Positions 51,481 through 60,318 of a stretch of 64,000 bases of DNA are shown here, in pieces. The notes beneath the pieces are model-generated. The model saw only the letters and a program-made list of their open reading frames with translations. It was not told the DNA's origin and made no database searches. Every line of letters begins with the position of its first letter. Position 1 is the first letter of the stretch. The position numbers were made by a program, and so were the translations under genes. Origin of the DNA: JAKFEE01 sp036675815 (lineage in GTDB: Bacteria > Pseudomonadota > Alphaproteobacteria > Rhodospirillales > Magnetospirillaceae); NCBI GenBank assembly GCA_036675815.1, contig JAKFEE010000041.1, forward strand, positions 43,640 through 107,639, given 5' to 3'.

Positions 51481-53691
51481 TCATCCGACGATCTCGGTGG
51501 TGCCCATGTAGGTTGGCAGCCAAGCCTCGTTGGCCCGCCGCAACTCGGTAACGGCGATGGCAGCGGCGCCATCGATGACCAGCGCATCGCCAGCGGTGAC
51601 GCCGATGATGCGGGCGGCGACGTCGGCCTCCTGCGCCGCCTCGATGATGGCGGCGGCCTGGGCGGGCTGGCAGGTCAGCACGTAGCGGCCCTGATCCTCG
51701 CCGAACCACCAGGCATGGGCCGGCCCATGCGGCGGATGGTCGAGGCTGGCGCCGATGCCCGCGGCCATGGCCATCTCGGCCAGCGCCACCAGCAGGCCGC
51801 CGTCGGAGACGTCGTGCACGGCGGTCACCGATTCGTCGGCGATCAGGTTCTGCACCAGCTCGCCGGTGCGGCGCTCGCGGTGCAGCGCCACCGGCGGCGG
51901 CGCGCCGTCTTCGCTGCCGCAGACCTCGCGCAGATACAGCGAGGCACCCAGCCAGCCGCGGGTCTCACCCAGCAGGATGATGGTCTCGCCGGCGCGCTTG
52001 AACGCCAGGCTGGCATGCTTGGTCACGTCGGCGATGATGCCGACGCCGCCCAGCGCCGGGGTCGGCTGGATCGGCTGGCCCATGGTCTCGTTGTAGAGCG
52101 AGACGTTGCCGGAGACGACCGGGAAGTCGAGGTCGCGGCAGGCCTCGCCGATGCCGCGGATGGCCTCGACGATCTGGCCCATGATCTCGGGCTTCTCGGG
52201 ATTGCCGAAATTGAGGTTGTCGGTGATGGCCAGGGGCTGGGCGCCGACGGCGCATAGGTTGCGGTAGGCTTCCGCCACCGCCTGGCGACCGCCCTCGTGC
52301 GGGTCGGCCTGGACATAGCGCGGCGTGCAGTCGGTGGTGATCGCCACGGCCTTGTTGGTGCCGTGGATGCGCACCACCGCGGCGTCGCCACCGGGGCGCT
52401 GCACGGTATCGCCCATGACCATGTGGTCGTACTGTTCCCAGATCCAGCGCTTGGAGGCGAGGTCGGGGCAGGCGAGCAGGGTCCTGAGCGCCTCGAACGG
52501 CGCTACAGCCTTGACCTCCTCGGCCTTGACCACCGGGCGCTTGGTCGGCGCCACCCACGGCCGGTCATATTCCGGCGAGGCCTGGGCCAGCGGGTCGATC
52601 GGCAGGTCGGCGACCACCGCGCCGTGGCGCTTCAGCACCATGCGGCCGGTGTCGGTGAGCACGCCGACGATGGCGAAGTCCAACTCCCACTTCTCGAAGA
52701 TCTTGCGGGCCATGCCTTCCTTGCCCGGCTGCAGCACCAGCAGCATGCGCTCCTGGCTCTCCGACAGCATGATCTCGTAGGCGGTCATGCCGGCTTCGCG
52801 GATCGGCACCTGGTCGAGGTCCATCTCGATGCCCAAGCCGCCCTTGGAGGCCATCTCGAACGAGGACGAGGTCAGGCCGGCGGCGCCCATGTCCTGGATG
52901 GCGACGATGGCGTCGGTGGCCATCAGCTCCAGGCAGGCCTCGATCAGCAGCTTTTCGGTGAAGGGGTCGCCGACCTGCACGGTCGGGCGCTTCTCTTCGG
53001 AATTGGCGTCGAACTCAGCGGAAGCCATCGTGGCGCCATGGATGCCGTCGCGCCCGGTCTTCGAGCCGACATAGACCACCGGATTGCCGATGCCGGCGGC
53101 GGCCGAATAGAAGATGCGATCCTTGTCGGCCAGGCCCACGGTCATGGCATTGACCAGGATGTTGCCGTTGTAGGAGGCGTGGAAATTGGTCTCACCGCCC
53201 ACCGTGGGCACGCCGACGCAGTTGCCGTAGCCGCCGATGCCGGCGACGACGCCGGCCACGAGGTGGCGGGTCTTCGGGTGGCTGGGATCGCCGAAGCGCA
53301 GGGCGTTCATGTTGGCGATGGGGCGCGCGCCCATGGTGAAGACGTCGCGCAGGATGCCGCCGACGCCCGTCGCCGCGCCCTGGTAAGGCTCGATGAAGCT
53401 GGGGTGGTTGTGGCTTTCCATCTTGAAGATGATTGCCTGGCCGTCGCCGATGTCGATGACGCCGGCATTCTCGCCCGGGCCCTGGATGACCCACGGCGCC
53501 TTGGTTGGCAGCGTCTTCAGCCACTTCTTCGACGACTTGTAGGAGCAGTGCTCGGACCACATCACCGAAAAGATTCCCAATTCGGTGATGTTCGGCTCGC
53601 GGCCGAGAATCTCGAGGACCAGCTTGTACTCGTCCGGCTTGAGGCCGTGGGCGGCAACGACTTCGGGCGTGATCTTGGCGGTCTCGGTCAC
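51481..53691 (-). CDS. purL: Phosphoribosylformylglycinamidine synthase, PurL subunit
   Basis: 736 residues, the normal size of small-type PurL that works with PurQ and PurS. Motifs include SVMWSEHCSYKSSKKWLKTLPT, FKMESHNHPSFIEPYQGAATGVGGI and GGETNFHASYNGNI. It catalyses the ATP-dependent step from FGAR to FGAM. GTG 53691 is the start that gives the known N-terminus (TETAKITPEVVAAHGL). Confidence 0.97.
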   Translation of the reverse strand: MTETAKITPEVVAAHGLKPDEYKLVLEILGREPNITELGIFSVMWSEHCSYKSSKKWLKTLPTKAPWVIQGPGENAGVIDIGDGQAIIFKMESHNHPSFIEPYQGAATGVGGILRDVFTMGARPIANMNALRFGDPSHPKTRHLVAGVVAGIGGYGNCVGVPTVGGETNFHASYNGNILVNAMTVGLADKDRIFYSAAAGIGNPVVYVGSKTGRDGIHGATMASAEFDANSEEKRPTVQVGDPFTEKLLIEACLELMATDAIVAIQDMGAAGLTSSSFEMASKGGLGIEMDLDQVPIREAGMTAYEIMLSESQERMLLVLQPGKEGMARKIFEKWELDFAIVGVLTDTGRMVLKRHGAVVADLPIDPLAQASPEYDRPWVAPTKRPVVKAEEVKAVAPFEALRTLLACPDLASKRWIWEQYDHMVMGDTVQRPGGDAAVVRIHGTNKAVAITTDCTPRYVQADPHEGGRQAVAEAYRNLCAVGAQPLAITDNLNFGNPEKPEIMGQIVEAIRGIGEACRDLDFPVVSGNVSLYNETMGQPIQPTPALGGVGIIADVTKHASLAFKRAGETIILLGETRGWLGASLYLREVCGSEDGAPPPVALHRERRTGELVQNLIADESVTAVHDVSDGGLLVALAEMAMAAGIGASLDHPPHGPAHAWWFGEDQGRYVLTCQPAQAAAIIEAAQEADVAARIIGVTAGDALVIDGAAAIAVTELRRANEAWLPTYMGTTEIVG

Positions 53692-53851
53692 GGGACTAGC
53701 TCCGACGGGGCTGGCGCGGGATGGGCAGTAATACGAGGCCGGGCCGTCCGAGGCAAGGGGCGACGACTGATGTGCCTCATGCGAGACATGGACGCTCATC
53801 CGCCGAGTCGCCATCTGCCAAGGAGGCCTCACTGCAGTCGAGGGGACTCGC

Positions 53852-54043
53852 ATGGAATATCAGGATTGGCCGCTGGGCGCGGTGCCGGAGCGCAAGGATG
53901 CCATGGACCCCGGCGTCTACGCCGCCATCCGTCGCCGCGCCTACGCCATCTGGGAGGAAGAGGGCCGGCCCGAGGGGCGCGATCACGAGTTCTGGCTGCG
54001 CGCCGAAATGGAAATCCTCGGTCAGGCGCCGCCGCTGGCTTAG
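53852..54043 (+). CDS. DUF2934 small protein
   Basis: 63 residues ending in IRRRAYAIWEEEGRPEGRDHEFWLRAEMEILG, the full DUF2934 motif. Function unknown. It lies between purL and purQ on the opposite strand. Confidence 0.88.
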   Translation: MEYQDWPLGAVPERKDAMDPGVYAAIRRRAYAIWEEEGRPEGRDHEFWLRAEMEILGQAPPLA

Positions 54044-54085
54044 CCCCACGTGCGCCCTGCTCTCTAGCTTTGAGCGTGTGATTCC

Positions 54086-54325
54086 GTCATCCCCGCGGAA
54101 GCGCACTGCTGTCCGGGATTTTTCCATTACCGTTGTTTTCGTCGCTCCCGCTTTCGCGGGAATGAGGGCTCAAAAAAACCTCGAAGAGCGGAACGGGCAC
54201 AGCGTGGCGGGCGCGCCAATCATGTCTGGCGACGTTGGCTTCCCAGCAAAAACCGCGGCTGTGTCTGCCGTGCAGCGGCTCGCGAAAGAAGATTACGGAC
54301 AGCAGTGCGCTTTCGCGGGAACGAC
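54086..54325. mobile_element. Short element with terminal inverted repeats (MITE-like)
   Basis: Left end 54086-54118 (GTCATCCCCGCGGAAGCGCA...) and right end 54293-54325 are inverted repeats of about 33 bp with four to five mismatches; both share AAGCGCACTGCTGTCCG. The inner 175 bp has no open frame of note and one more small hairpin (CCCGCTTTCGCGGG). It fills most of the 470-bp gap between the DUF2934 gene and purQ. Confidence 0.6.
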
Positions 54326-54369
54326 GAAACAGCTGACTAATTCCTTCACCCGCTCCGTTGCGGGCGGTG

Positions 54370-54494
54370 ACGCGATCCTATCAGGAGGCATCGCGGCGAC
54401 GGCGTTGGCATATCGACTGGTCGTGGTTACCCGGAACATTAAGGACTTCCCCGACGTCGAAACCCTAGACCCCTGGGGGGACAGCGCGACATGA
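54370..54494 (+). pseudogene. Fragment of a PIN-domain (VapC-like) toxin C-terminus
   Basis: The frame GIAATALAYRLVVVTRNIKDF followed by PDVETLDPWG resembles the last 40 residues of VapC toxins (the ATAL..VTRN..DF pattern). Nothing matching the N-terminal PIN acids lies upstream; the TIR element is there instead. The product is probably not made. Confidence 0.6.
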
Positions 54495-54512
54495 CGATGC
54501 GGGTTGCGAAGT

Positions 54513-55205
54513 CTAGGCGGCGAGGGCGTCGACCAGGCCGGCGAACATCGGCTTGCCGTCGGTGCCGCCGAGCAGGCTCTCCGCCAGGCGTTCCGGGTGG
54601 GGCATCAGGCCGAGGACGTTGCGGCGCTGGTTGAACACGCCGGCGATGTTGTTGCGCGAGCCGTTCGGGTTGGCCGCGGCGTCGACGACACCGTCGGCGC
54701 TGCAATAGCGGAACGCCACCTGACCTTCGCCCTCGATGCGTGCCATCGTCTCGTCGTCGGCGAAGTAGTTGCCGTCATGATGGGCGACGGGGAAGCGGAT
54801 CACCTGGCCGGCGGCGTAGCCGCGCGAAAAGGCAGAGTTGGTGCCCTCGATCTTCAGATGCACGTCCTTGCACACGAATTTCAGGCCGGCGTTGCGCATC
54901 AGCGCGCCGGGCAGCAGCCCCGCCTCGGTCAGGATCTGGAAACCGTTGCAGATGCCCAGCACGTGCACGCCCTTGTTGGCGCGCGCCTTGACCTCGCGCA
55001 TGACCGGCGAATGTGCCGCCATGGCGCCGGCGCGCAGATAGTCGCCATAGGAGAAGCCGCCGGGCACGACGATCAGGTCGAGATCGGGCAACTCGGCATC
55101 GCGATGCCAGTGCATGACCGGCGTCGCGCCCGTGGCGGCCTCGACGGCCACGGCGACGTCACGGTCGCAGTTGGAACCGGGGAAGACGATGACGGCGGCT
55201 TTCAT
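54513..55205 (-). CDS. purQ: Phosphoribosylformylglycinamidine synthase, PurQ subunit (glutaminase)
   Basis: 230 residues of class I glutamine amidotransferase: the nucleophile Cys is in GVHVLGICNGFQIL, and the later PHPERLAE contains the His/Glu dyad. It supplies ammonia to PurL. ATG 55205 gives the standard MKAAVIVFPGSNCDRD start. Confidence 0.96.
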   Translation of the reverse strand: MKAAVIVFPGSNCDRDVAVAVEAATGATPVMHWHRDAELPDLDLIVVPGGFSYGDYLRAGAMAAHSPVMREVKARANKGVHVLGICNGFQILTEAGLLPGALMRNAGLKFVCKDVHLKIEGTNSAFSRGYAAGQVIRFPVAHHDGNYFADDETMARIEGEGQVAFRYCSADGVVDAAANPNGSRNNIAGVFNQRRNVLGLMPHPERLAESLLGGTDGKPMFAGLVDALAA

Positions 55206-55438
55206 GACATACACCCTCGCACGCGGCGTCACCGGCCGGCCCGGCGGCGCGGGCCATATGTACGATGCGGGGCGGGGGCAGGGCAAGGACAGACACGCAT
55301 CCGGTCAGCGAATGTGGCGTGCGGCCGGCTCATCTCCCGCATGGCGATCCTGGAAGAAAGGGTGAAGGCCGATCGTCGGCATTGCGTCGAGGCCGCGATG
55401 CTGCTCCCATTGTCGGCAGCCCAACCGGAGATGTCGAT

Positions 55439-55894
55439 ATGAGCTTCGATGCTACCGACCCCCGCCCCTACATCCCGGCGTTGCGCCGCCTTTACGCGCC
55501 GCTGGCGTTCCTGGCTTGGCCTATCGTACGCATCACGACGGGAGCGCTGCTCATCCCGCACGGCTGGGGCAAACTGTCGGGCGACATGACCCAGGTCGCC
55601 GTCGGCTTCGGCAAGGCGGGCCTGGAGCCAGCGCTGTTCTGGGCCTGGTACATCGCCTGCCTGGAGTTCTTCGGCGGCATTCTGCTGGTGCTGGGACTGT
55701 TCACCCGCCCGGTGGCGGTGCTGGTGGTCGGCTTCATGGCGGTGGCCGCCTTCTACGTCCACTGGCCGAGCGGCTTCATGTGGACGGCGCGCGGCTACGA
55801 ATACCCGCTGATGTGGGGGCTGATGGCGCTGGCCGTCGCCATCAAGGGCGGCGGCCCGCTGTCGCTGGACCGCCGCATCGGGCGCGAGATCTGA
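55439..55894 (+). CDS. DoxX-family membrane protein
   Basis: 151 residues with four membrane helices; GALLIPHGWGKLSG and CLEFFGGILLVLGLFTRP match DoxX. ATG 55439 has GGAG ahead. Role unknown. It separates purS and purQ on the opposite strand. Confidence 0.85.
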   Translation: MSFDATDPRPYIPALRRLYAPLAFLAWPIVRITTGALLIPHGWGKLSGDMTQVAVGFGKAGLEPALFWAWYIACLEFFGGILLVLGLFTRPVAVLVVGFMAVAAFYVHWPSGFMWTARGYEYPLMWGLMALAVAIKGGGPLSLDRRIGREI

Positions 55895-55907
55895 GGCGCG
55901 ACGCGCC

Positions 55908-56150
55908 TCAGTCGGCGAGGTCGATGGTGTAGTTCTCGATGACGGTGTTGGCGAGCAGGCCCTTGCACATCTGCTCGACCTGCGCCTGGGCCTTGGCGCG
56001 ATCGGTCTCGGCGATGTCGAGTTCGATGTACTTGCCCTGGCGCACGTCGTTGACGCCGCCGAAGCCGAGTGCCGCCAGCGCGTGCTGGATCGCCTTGCCC
56101 TGGGGATCGAGGACGCCGTTCTTGAGGGTAATGTGAACCTTGGCCTTCAC
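55908..56150 (-). CDS. purS: PurS, third subunit of FGAM synthase
   Basis: 80 residues, standard size. MKAKVHITLKNGVLDPQGKAIQHALAALGF and VRQGKYIELDIAETD match PurS, which bridges PurL and PurQ. Its stop is 14 bp from the converging doxX gene. Confidence 0.96.
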   Translation of the reverse strand: MKAKVHITLKNGVLDPQGKAIQHALAALGFGGVNDVRQGKYIELDIAETDRAKAQAQVEQMCKGLLANTVIENYTIDLAD

Positions 56151-56186
56151 GTCGCTTCTCTTCGTCTGATGCGGAACCGGCGGGGC

Positions 56187-56222
56187 GCGGCGCGCCCCGT
56201 CACTGCGGCGCGCCCCGTCACT
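56187..56222. repeat. 18-bp tandem duplication across the purC stop
   Basis: The unit GCGGCGCGCCCCGTCACT is present twice in direct succession, 56187-56204 and 56205-56222. The purC stop codon (56218-56220) lies within the second copy, so the duplication lies across the gene's end. Confidence 0.85.
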
Positions 56223-56982
56223 GCAAGGTGGCGGGACCCTTCATGTCGCGGGGGCCGCCCTCGGGCAGGATGCCCAGGCGCCGCGCCACTTCCTGATAGG
56301 CGTCCTCGACATTGCCGAGGTCGCGGCGGAAGCGGTCCTTGTCCATCTTCTCGTTGGTCTTGATGTCCCACAGCCGGCACGAATCGGGGCTGATCTCGTC
56401 GGCCAGCACCACCTGCATGTCGTCGCCGTTCCACAGCCGGCCGAACTCGATCTTGAAGTCGACCAGGCGGATGCCGACGCCCAGGAACAGCCCGGTGAGG
56501 AAATCGTTGATGCGCAAGCTCAGCGAGACGATCTCGTCCAGCTCCTGCACGGTGGCCCAGCCGAAGGCGGTGATGTGCTCTTCCGAGATCATCGGGTCGC
56601 CGAGCTCGTCGGACTTGTAGCAGTACTCGATGATCGAGCGCGGCAGTGCCGTGCCTTCCGAGATGCCGAAACGTTGCGCCAGCGATCCGGCGGCGACGTT
56701 GCGGATGATCACCTCGAGCGGGATGATCTCGACTTCGCGCACCAGCTGCTCGCGCATGTTGAGGCGACGCACGAAGTGGGTGGGGATGCCGATCTCGCCC
56801 AGCTTGATCATCAGGTGCTCGGAGATGCGGTTGTTCAGCACCCCTTTGCCGGTGATGATGCCCTTCTTCTTGTTGTTGAAGGCGGTGGCGTCGTCCTTGA
56901 AATACTGAACGAGCGTGCCCGGCTCCGGCCCTTCGAACAGGACCTTGGCCTTGCCCTCGTAGATCTGCTTGCGTCTGGCCAT
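56218..56982 (-). CDS. purC: SAICAR synthetase
   Basis: 254 residues. MARRKQIYEGKAKVLFEG, ITGKGVLNNRIS, EVIIRNVAAGSLAQR and VLADEISPDSCRLWD are family motifs. It condenses CAIR with aspartate. ATG 56982 gives the standard start. Confidence 0.96.
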   Translation of the reverse strand: MARRKQIYEGKAKVLFEGPEPGTLVQYFKDDATAFNNKKKGIITGKGVLNNRISEHLMIKLGEIGIPTHFVRRLNMREQLVREVEIIPLEVIIRNVAAGSLAQRFGISEGTALPRSIIEYCYKSDELGDPMISEEHITAFGWATVQELDEIVSLSLRINDFLTGLFLGVGIRLVDFKIEFGRLWNGDDMQVVLADEISPDSCRLWDIKTNEKMDKDRFRRDLGNVEDAYQEVARRLGILPEGGPRDMKGPATLQ

Positions 56983-57315
56983 CGGTTCATCCGGCTGCGA
57001 AAGCGGCAAAGGCCCCGCGCCGCCGGCGCGGGGGGCCGCCTCTGGTGATCGAGTGCCTGATATAGCAGGCCCGTTCGGTCAGCACAATCGCGCGGGTTGC
57101 TTGCAGGTTGCTTGCCTTTGGCTTAGCCGTCTCCAGGCCGTCGGCGCGGTGCAGCGCGGGGGAACTACCAGGTCCGCGCGCCACCACGGACTCATCCAAC
57201 GGGTAGGCCACCTTCCTCATTGGACCAACTTTAAGAAATTTTCCAAATAACGGGGGTAACGGATTGCCGCCGCGCATCGAATCTAATTGGTGAATGCTGT
57301 TCACGGAGACCGATC
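56983..57315. other. Intergenic region, divergent purC and small secreted-protein gene
   Basis: 333 bp without a convincing gene. It carries two direct copies of GGTTGCTTGC (about 57096-57117) and a short AT-rich patch near 57236-57250 (TTTTCCAAATAA), so it likely holds the promoters of purC and the small secreted-protein gene. Confidence 0.5.
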
Positions 57316-57633
57316 ATGATGCGTGCAACCATGCTGACCCTGACCGCCGTCAGCCTCGGCGTGGCCGCTCTCGCCGCGACGGCGCAGGCGGCCGGTTATT
57401 CGTCCACGGCCCGCGAGGGCTACTATTACGACCAGGGCGCTTACGTGCCGGCGCGACCCGCCGACCGATTGCAGCGCCTTGGCGAGATGCCGGCCGGCGA
57501 GTACCGCGCCTTCGTGCCGGAGCTTGCCCAGAGGATCCCCGAAAGACCGGTGCGGCGCGCTCTCGATCCGGGCGACCGGCTGCTCGATTATCACTACGAC
57601 CAGGGCCGCTACGTGAAGGCCTTTCCTGAGTGA
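57316..57633 (+). CDS. Small secreted protein with repeated YDQGxYV motif
   Basis: 105 residues. A signal peptide (MMRATMLTLTAVSLGVAALA..., cleavage near AQA-A) is followed by a short soluble chain in which GYYYDQGAYVPA (near residue 38) recurs near the end as DYHYDQGRYVKA. GGAGA precedes the ATG. No known family recognised. Confidence 0.68.
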   Translation: MMRATMLTLTAVSLGVAALAATAQAAGYSSTAREGYYYDQGAYVPARPADRLQRLGEMPAGEYRAFVPELAQRIPERPVRRALDPGDRLLDYHYDQGRYVKAFPE

Positions 57634-57685
57634 CGGCGCATGGGCCGCGGGCCTTCGGACGTCTGAAAACCCGCGGCCGTTTTCT

Positions 57686-58330
57686 CTACGCCAACGGTTT
57701 GGCGATGGCGCGGCCGCACAGGGCGGCAAGCGCCGACAGGCCTGCCACCGTGCCGACCTGCCAAACCAGCACCATCAGTCCTGCATCGGTGGGATGAGAC
57801 AGGCGCAGTCCGAAGTGGCCGAGGGCGGCGGCGGCCAGCGCACCCAGGAAGACCGTCAGCCGCGGCTGCAGCACGGCGCCGCGGCGGATCAGCGTCACCA
57901 TGATGACGGCTGGAGCGGCGCCGATGACAGCGATTGCCGGAATGCAGGCGGGATCGGGCCGAAACTCCATACCGGCGGCACCGAAAAGCCGCCACTCGCT
58001 CCAGCACTGCTGGCCGATAGCCGCCATCCAAACACCGAAGGGTATCAGCGGCACCGCCAGCTTCCAGCGCGGCTCGCCCGGCACCACCGCGCTCAGCGTC
58101 GCCCAGGCCGCCGACACTGCCGTCAGCAGTGCCGCCGACACCTGGATGATGAAGAGCGGCTCGGTTGTCTTCGCCGCCAGGTCGGGACGGATTCCCGCCG
58201 CCCAGGCAATCAGCAGCACCGTCGGCAGCGTCGTCGCCAGCCAGAACAGCAGTCGATACTCAGGTCGCGGCAGCCGCCGCACCGGCTGGGCGCTTTTGGC
58301 CAACTCCTCGATGAGGCGCTTGGTGTCCAT
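57686..58330 (-). CDS. NrsF-family anti-sigma factor (DUF1109)
   Basis: 214 residues with six hydrophobic helices (YRLLFWLATTLPTVLLIAWA and so on), matching the NrsF/DUF1109 family. In Caulobacter NrsF holds the ECF sigma SigF at the membrane. The stop of the sigma gene overlaps its start, as usual for such pairs. Confidence 0.9.
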   Translation of the reverse strand: MDTKRLIEELAKSAQPVRRLPRPEYRLLFWLATTLPTVLLIAWAAGIRPDLAAKTTEPLFIIQVSAALLTAVSAAWATLSAVVPGEPRWKLAVPLIPFGVWMAAIGQQCWSEWRLFGAAGMEFRPDPACIPAIAVIGAAPAVIMVTLIRRGAVLQPRLTVFLGALAAAALGHFGLRLSHPTDAGLMVLVWQVGTVAGLSALAALCGRAIAKPLA

Positions 58331-58899
58331 CAGTCCTCGTCCCTGCGCATCGTGGCCCGCAGCCTCTTCACTGCCCGGTGCACAGCCACCTTGAGGGCGG
58401 TGACGCTCATGCCGCTGGTGGCGGCAGCCTCCTTCAACGACATTTCCCGCAGCTTCAGCATCTCGATCGCCCGCCGCTGACCGGAGGGCAGGTCCGACAC
58501 CGCCCGGCGTAACGCGTCGCCGTCGGCCTGGCTCTCCGAGGGAGATTTCGCCGCGATCTCGCCAAAGGTTTCTTCGAGGTTGCCGACGGCGAACTCCGCG
58601 ACGCGCCGGCCGCTGCGCCGCGCCGCGTCCGCGACGCGGTGGTGCACGATCGCCATCAGCCATGGCATCAGCGGCCGCGCCGGATCATAGGTGTGGCGCA
58701 CCGCGTGGATCGACAGCAGCACCTCCTGCACCACGTCCTCGACGTCCTCGGCGGTGCCTCGCCAGCGCCGCGCCACCACTCGCCGCAGGACCGGCTGCAG
58801 CTCCTGCAGCAGCCGGCGGTAGCTGGCGCCGTCGGCGTCCTGGGCGGCGGTCATGAGGCGGCGCCATTCCGCCTTGTCGTCGCGATCCGCTGCGGTCAT
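58330..58899 (-). CDS. ECF sigma factor (SigF-like)
   Basis: 189 residues. Region 2 is seen as DVEDVVQEVLLSIHAVRHTYDPARPLMPWLM and region 4 as LPSGQRRAIEMLKLREMSLKEAAATSGMSVTALKVAVHRAVKRL. It likely controls an oxidative or metal stress response, as SigF does in Caulobacter, but the regulon cannot be read here. Confidence 0.92.
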   Translation of the reverse strand: MTAADRDDKAEWRRLMTAAQDADGASYRRLLQELQPVLRRVVARRWRGTAEDVEDVVQEVLLSIHAVRHTYDPARPLMPWLMAIVHHRVADAARRSGRRVAEFAVGNLEETFGEIAAKSPSESQADGDALRRAVSDLPSGQRRAIEMLKLREMSLKEAAATSGMSVTALKVAVHRAVKRLRATMRRDED

Positions 58900-59032
58900 G
58901 CATCCGCCCGGTTGGTTGCGCGAGTCGAACGATGACTCCGTGGCGGCGGCACGGCAACCATGCGCTCATGGGGTTGTTCAAGCGCGGCCAGCCGATTGGC
59001 CTTGCTGCTTATTCGTGCGCGAGACCGCGGCG

Positions 59033-59770
59033 CTATGCAGTGACCGGCTGAAATGGCGCGTCGCCGGGCGCACCGGCGGCGAACAGCACGGCCGGCGGCT
59101 CTCCCAGGCGATCCGTCGAGGGCAGGGCGACGAGCGTGCTGCAGACGGTGCCGAAGCCATCGGCGCGGCAGAACCGCATGCCGCGGCTGTCGGTGCCGCC
59201 GCCCGCCGCCAGCAGTTCCTGCCACGCCACCCAGCCGCCGGTCTCCGGCGTGGGCGGCTCGGCATCACGGAACTGCGGCAGGTAACGTGCGATCCGCTGA
59301 TCCGTCCCGTCGTTGAGCTCATGGGCCGCCAGCATCGACAGGCCCTCGGGGATGTCCAGCACCTCGATGGCGCCATGCCCCTGGTTGCGCAGCCAGAAAG
59401 CGTCGCGATTGTCGGCGACGATCATGTTGAACGGGCGAAAAGCGGTGCCGTTGAGATGCTTCAGCGCCGCCACCGCCTCGACGGCATCGGCGTGGTCGAG
59501 CGCCTCGAGCGGCAGCTCGCCTCGGCTCCGCTTGTCGGGCGCCGGGCCGAGGGTGCCGCGGCGGTTGAGGATGGCGGCGACGACGCCCGCATCGTTGATG
59601 CCGAGCCACGTGCCGCCGGCGGTGAGATCGCGGCCGGCGATGACCTCCGGCCGGTCGGGCCAGTGCCGTGCCGGGGGCAGCCACGGCCGTTCCATCATTT
59701 CGTCGCGGTTGGCGGCGATCAGCAGCGGCCACGGGTGATGAGGACGGCGAAGCAGGACGATGGTGCACAT
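59033..59770 (-). CDS. NRDE (TANGO2-like) family protein
   Basis: 245 residues. It starts MCTIVLLRRPHHPWPLLIAANRDE, with the Asn-Arg-Asp-Glu motif that names the family and a second-position Cys as in Ntn-type enzymes. TWLGINDAGVVAAILNRRG is also typical. ATG at 59770 was preferred to 59785 because of the conserved MCTIV. Confidence 0.92.
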   Translation of the reverse strand: MCTIVLLRRPHHPWPLLIAANRDEMMERPWLPPARHWPDRPEVIAGRDLTAGGTWLGINDAGVVAAILNRRGTLGPAPDKRSRGELPLEALDHADAVEAVAALKHLNGTAFRPFNMIVADNRDAFWLRNQGHGAIEVLDIPEGLSMLAAHELNDGTDQRIARYLPQFRDAEPPTPETGGWVAWQELLAAGGGTDSRGMRFCRADGFGTVCSTLVALPSTDRLGEPPAVLFAAGAPGDAPFQPVTA

Positions 59771-59886
59771 GCGGTCGGTTTCCATTCAGCCGCGGAGGGC
59801 TGCGACAATGAGATCGGCATCGAAAGCTCCGTTGGCTTTTTCGCCGGGGGCCTTATCATAGTCGAAGAACAGACATCAGGGGCACC

Positions 59887-60225
59887 ATGACGAACGCGTT
59901 CGACGACCGTGAAAAGGCATTCGAGGCGCATTACCGGCTCGACCAGGAGACCCAATTCAAGGTCAAGGTGCGGCGTAACAAGCTGCTGGGCTTGTGGGCG
60001 GCCGAGCAGATTGGTTTGGCCGGTGCCGAGGCGGAGGCTTATGCGCGGACCGTGGTCGAGTCCGATTTCGAAGAGCCGGGTGACGACGACATCGTGCGCA
60101 AGGTGGTCGGGGACCTGCGGGCGCGCAGCATCGCGATCGACGAGGAGCGCATCCACAAGCAGCTCCACAAGCTGGCCGCGGTGGCGCGCGAGCAGGTGGT
60201 GGGCGAGATCGGCAAGAAGGGCTGA
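59887..60225 (+). CDS. F1F0-ATPase inhibitor zeta subunit (DUF1476)
   Basis: 112 residues, all-helical. FDDREKAFEAHYRLDQETQFKVKVRRNKLLGLWAAEQIGL is the conserved DUF1476 start. In Paracoccus and other alphaproteobacteria this is the zeta subunit that blocks reverse rotation of the ATP synthase. Confidence 0.93.
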   Translation: MTNAFDDREKAFEAHYRLDQETQFKVKVRRNKLLGLWAAEQIGLAGAEAEAYARTVVESDFEEPGDDDIVRKVVGDLRARSIAIDEERIHKQLHKLAAVAREQVVGEIGKKG

Positions 60226-60318
60226 CCGCCCGCCGGCTCTGCCGGCGCATCCACACATCGTTGCGAAGCGTGGAAGCGTCCTCCGGGCTCCTGTCCGGGG
60301 GGCGCTTCGCGCGTTGGC

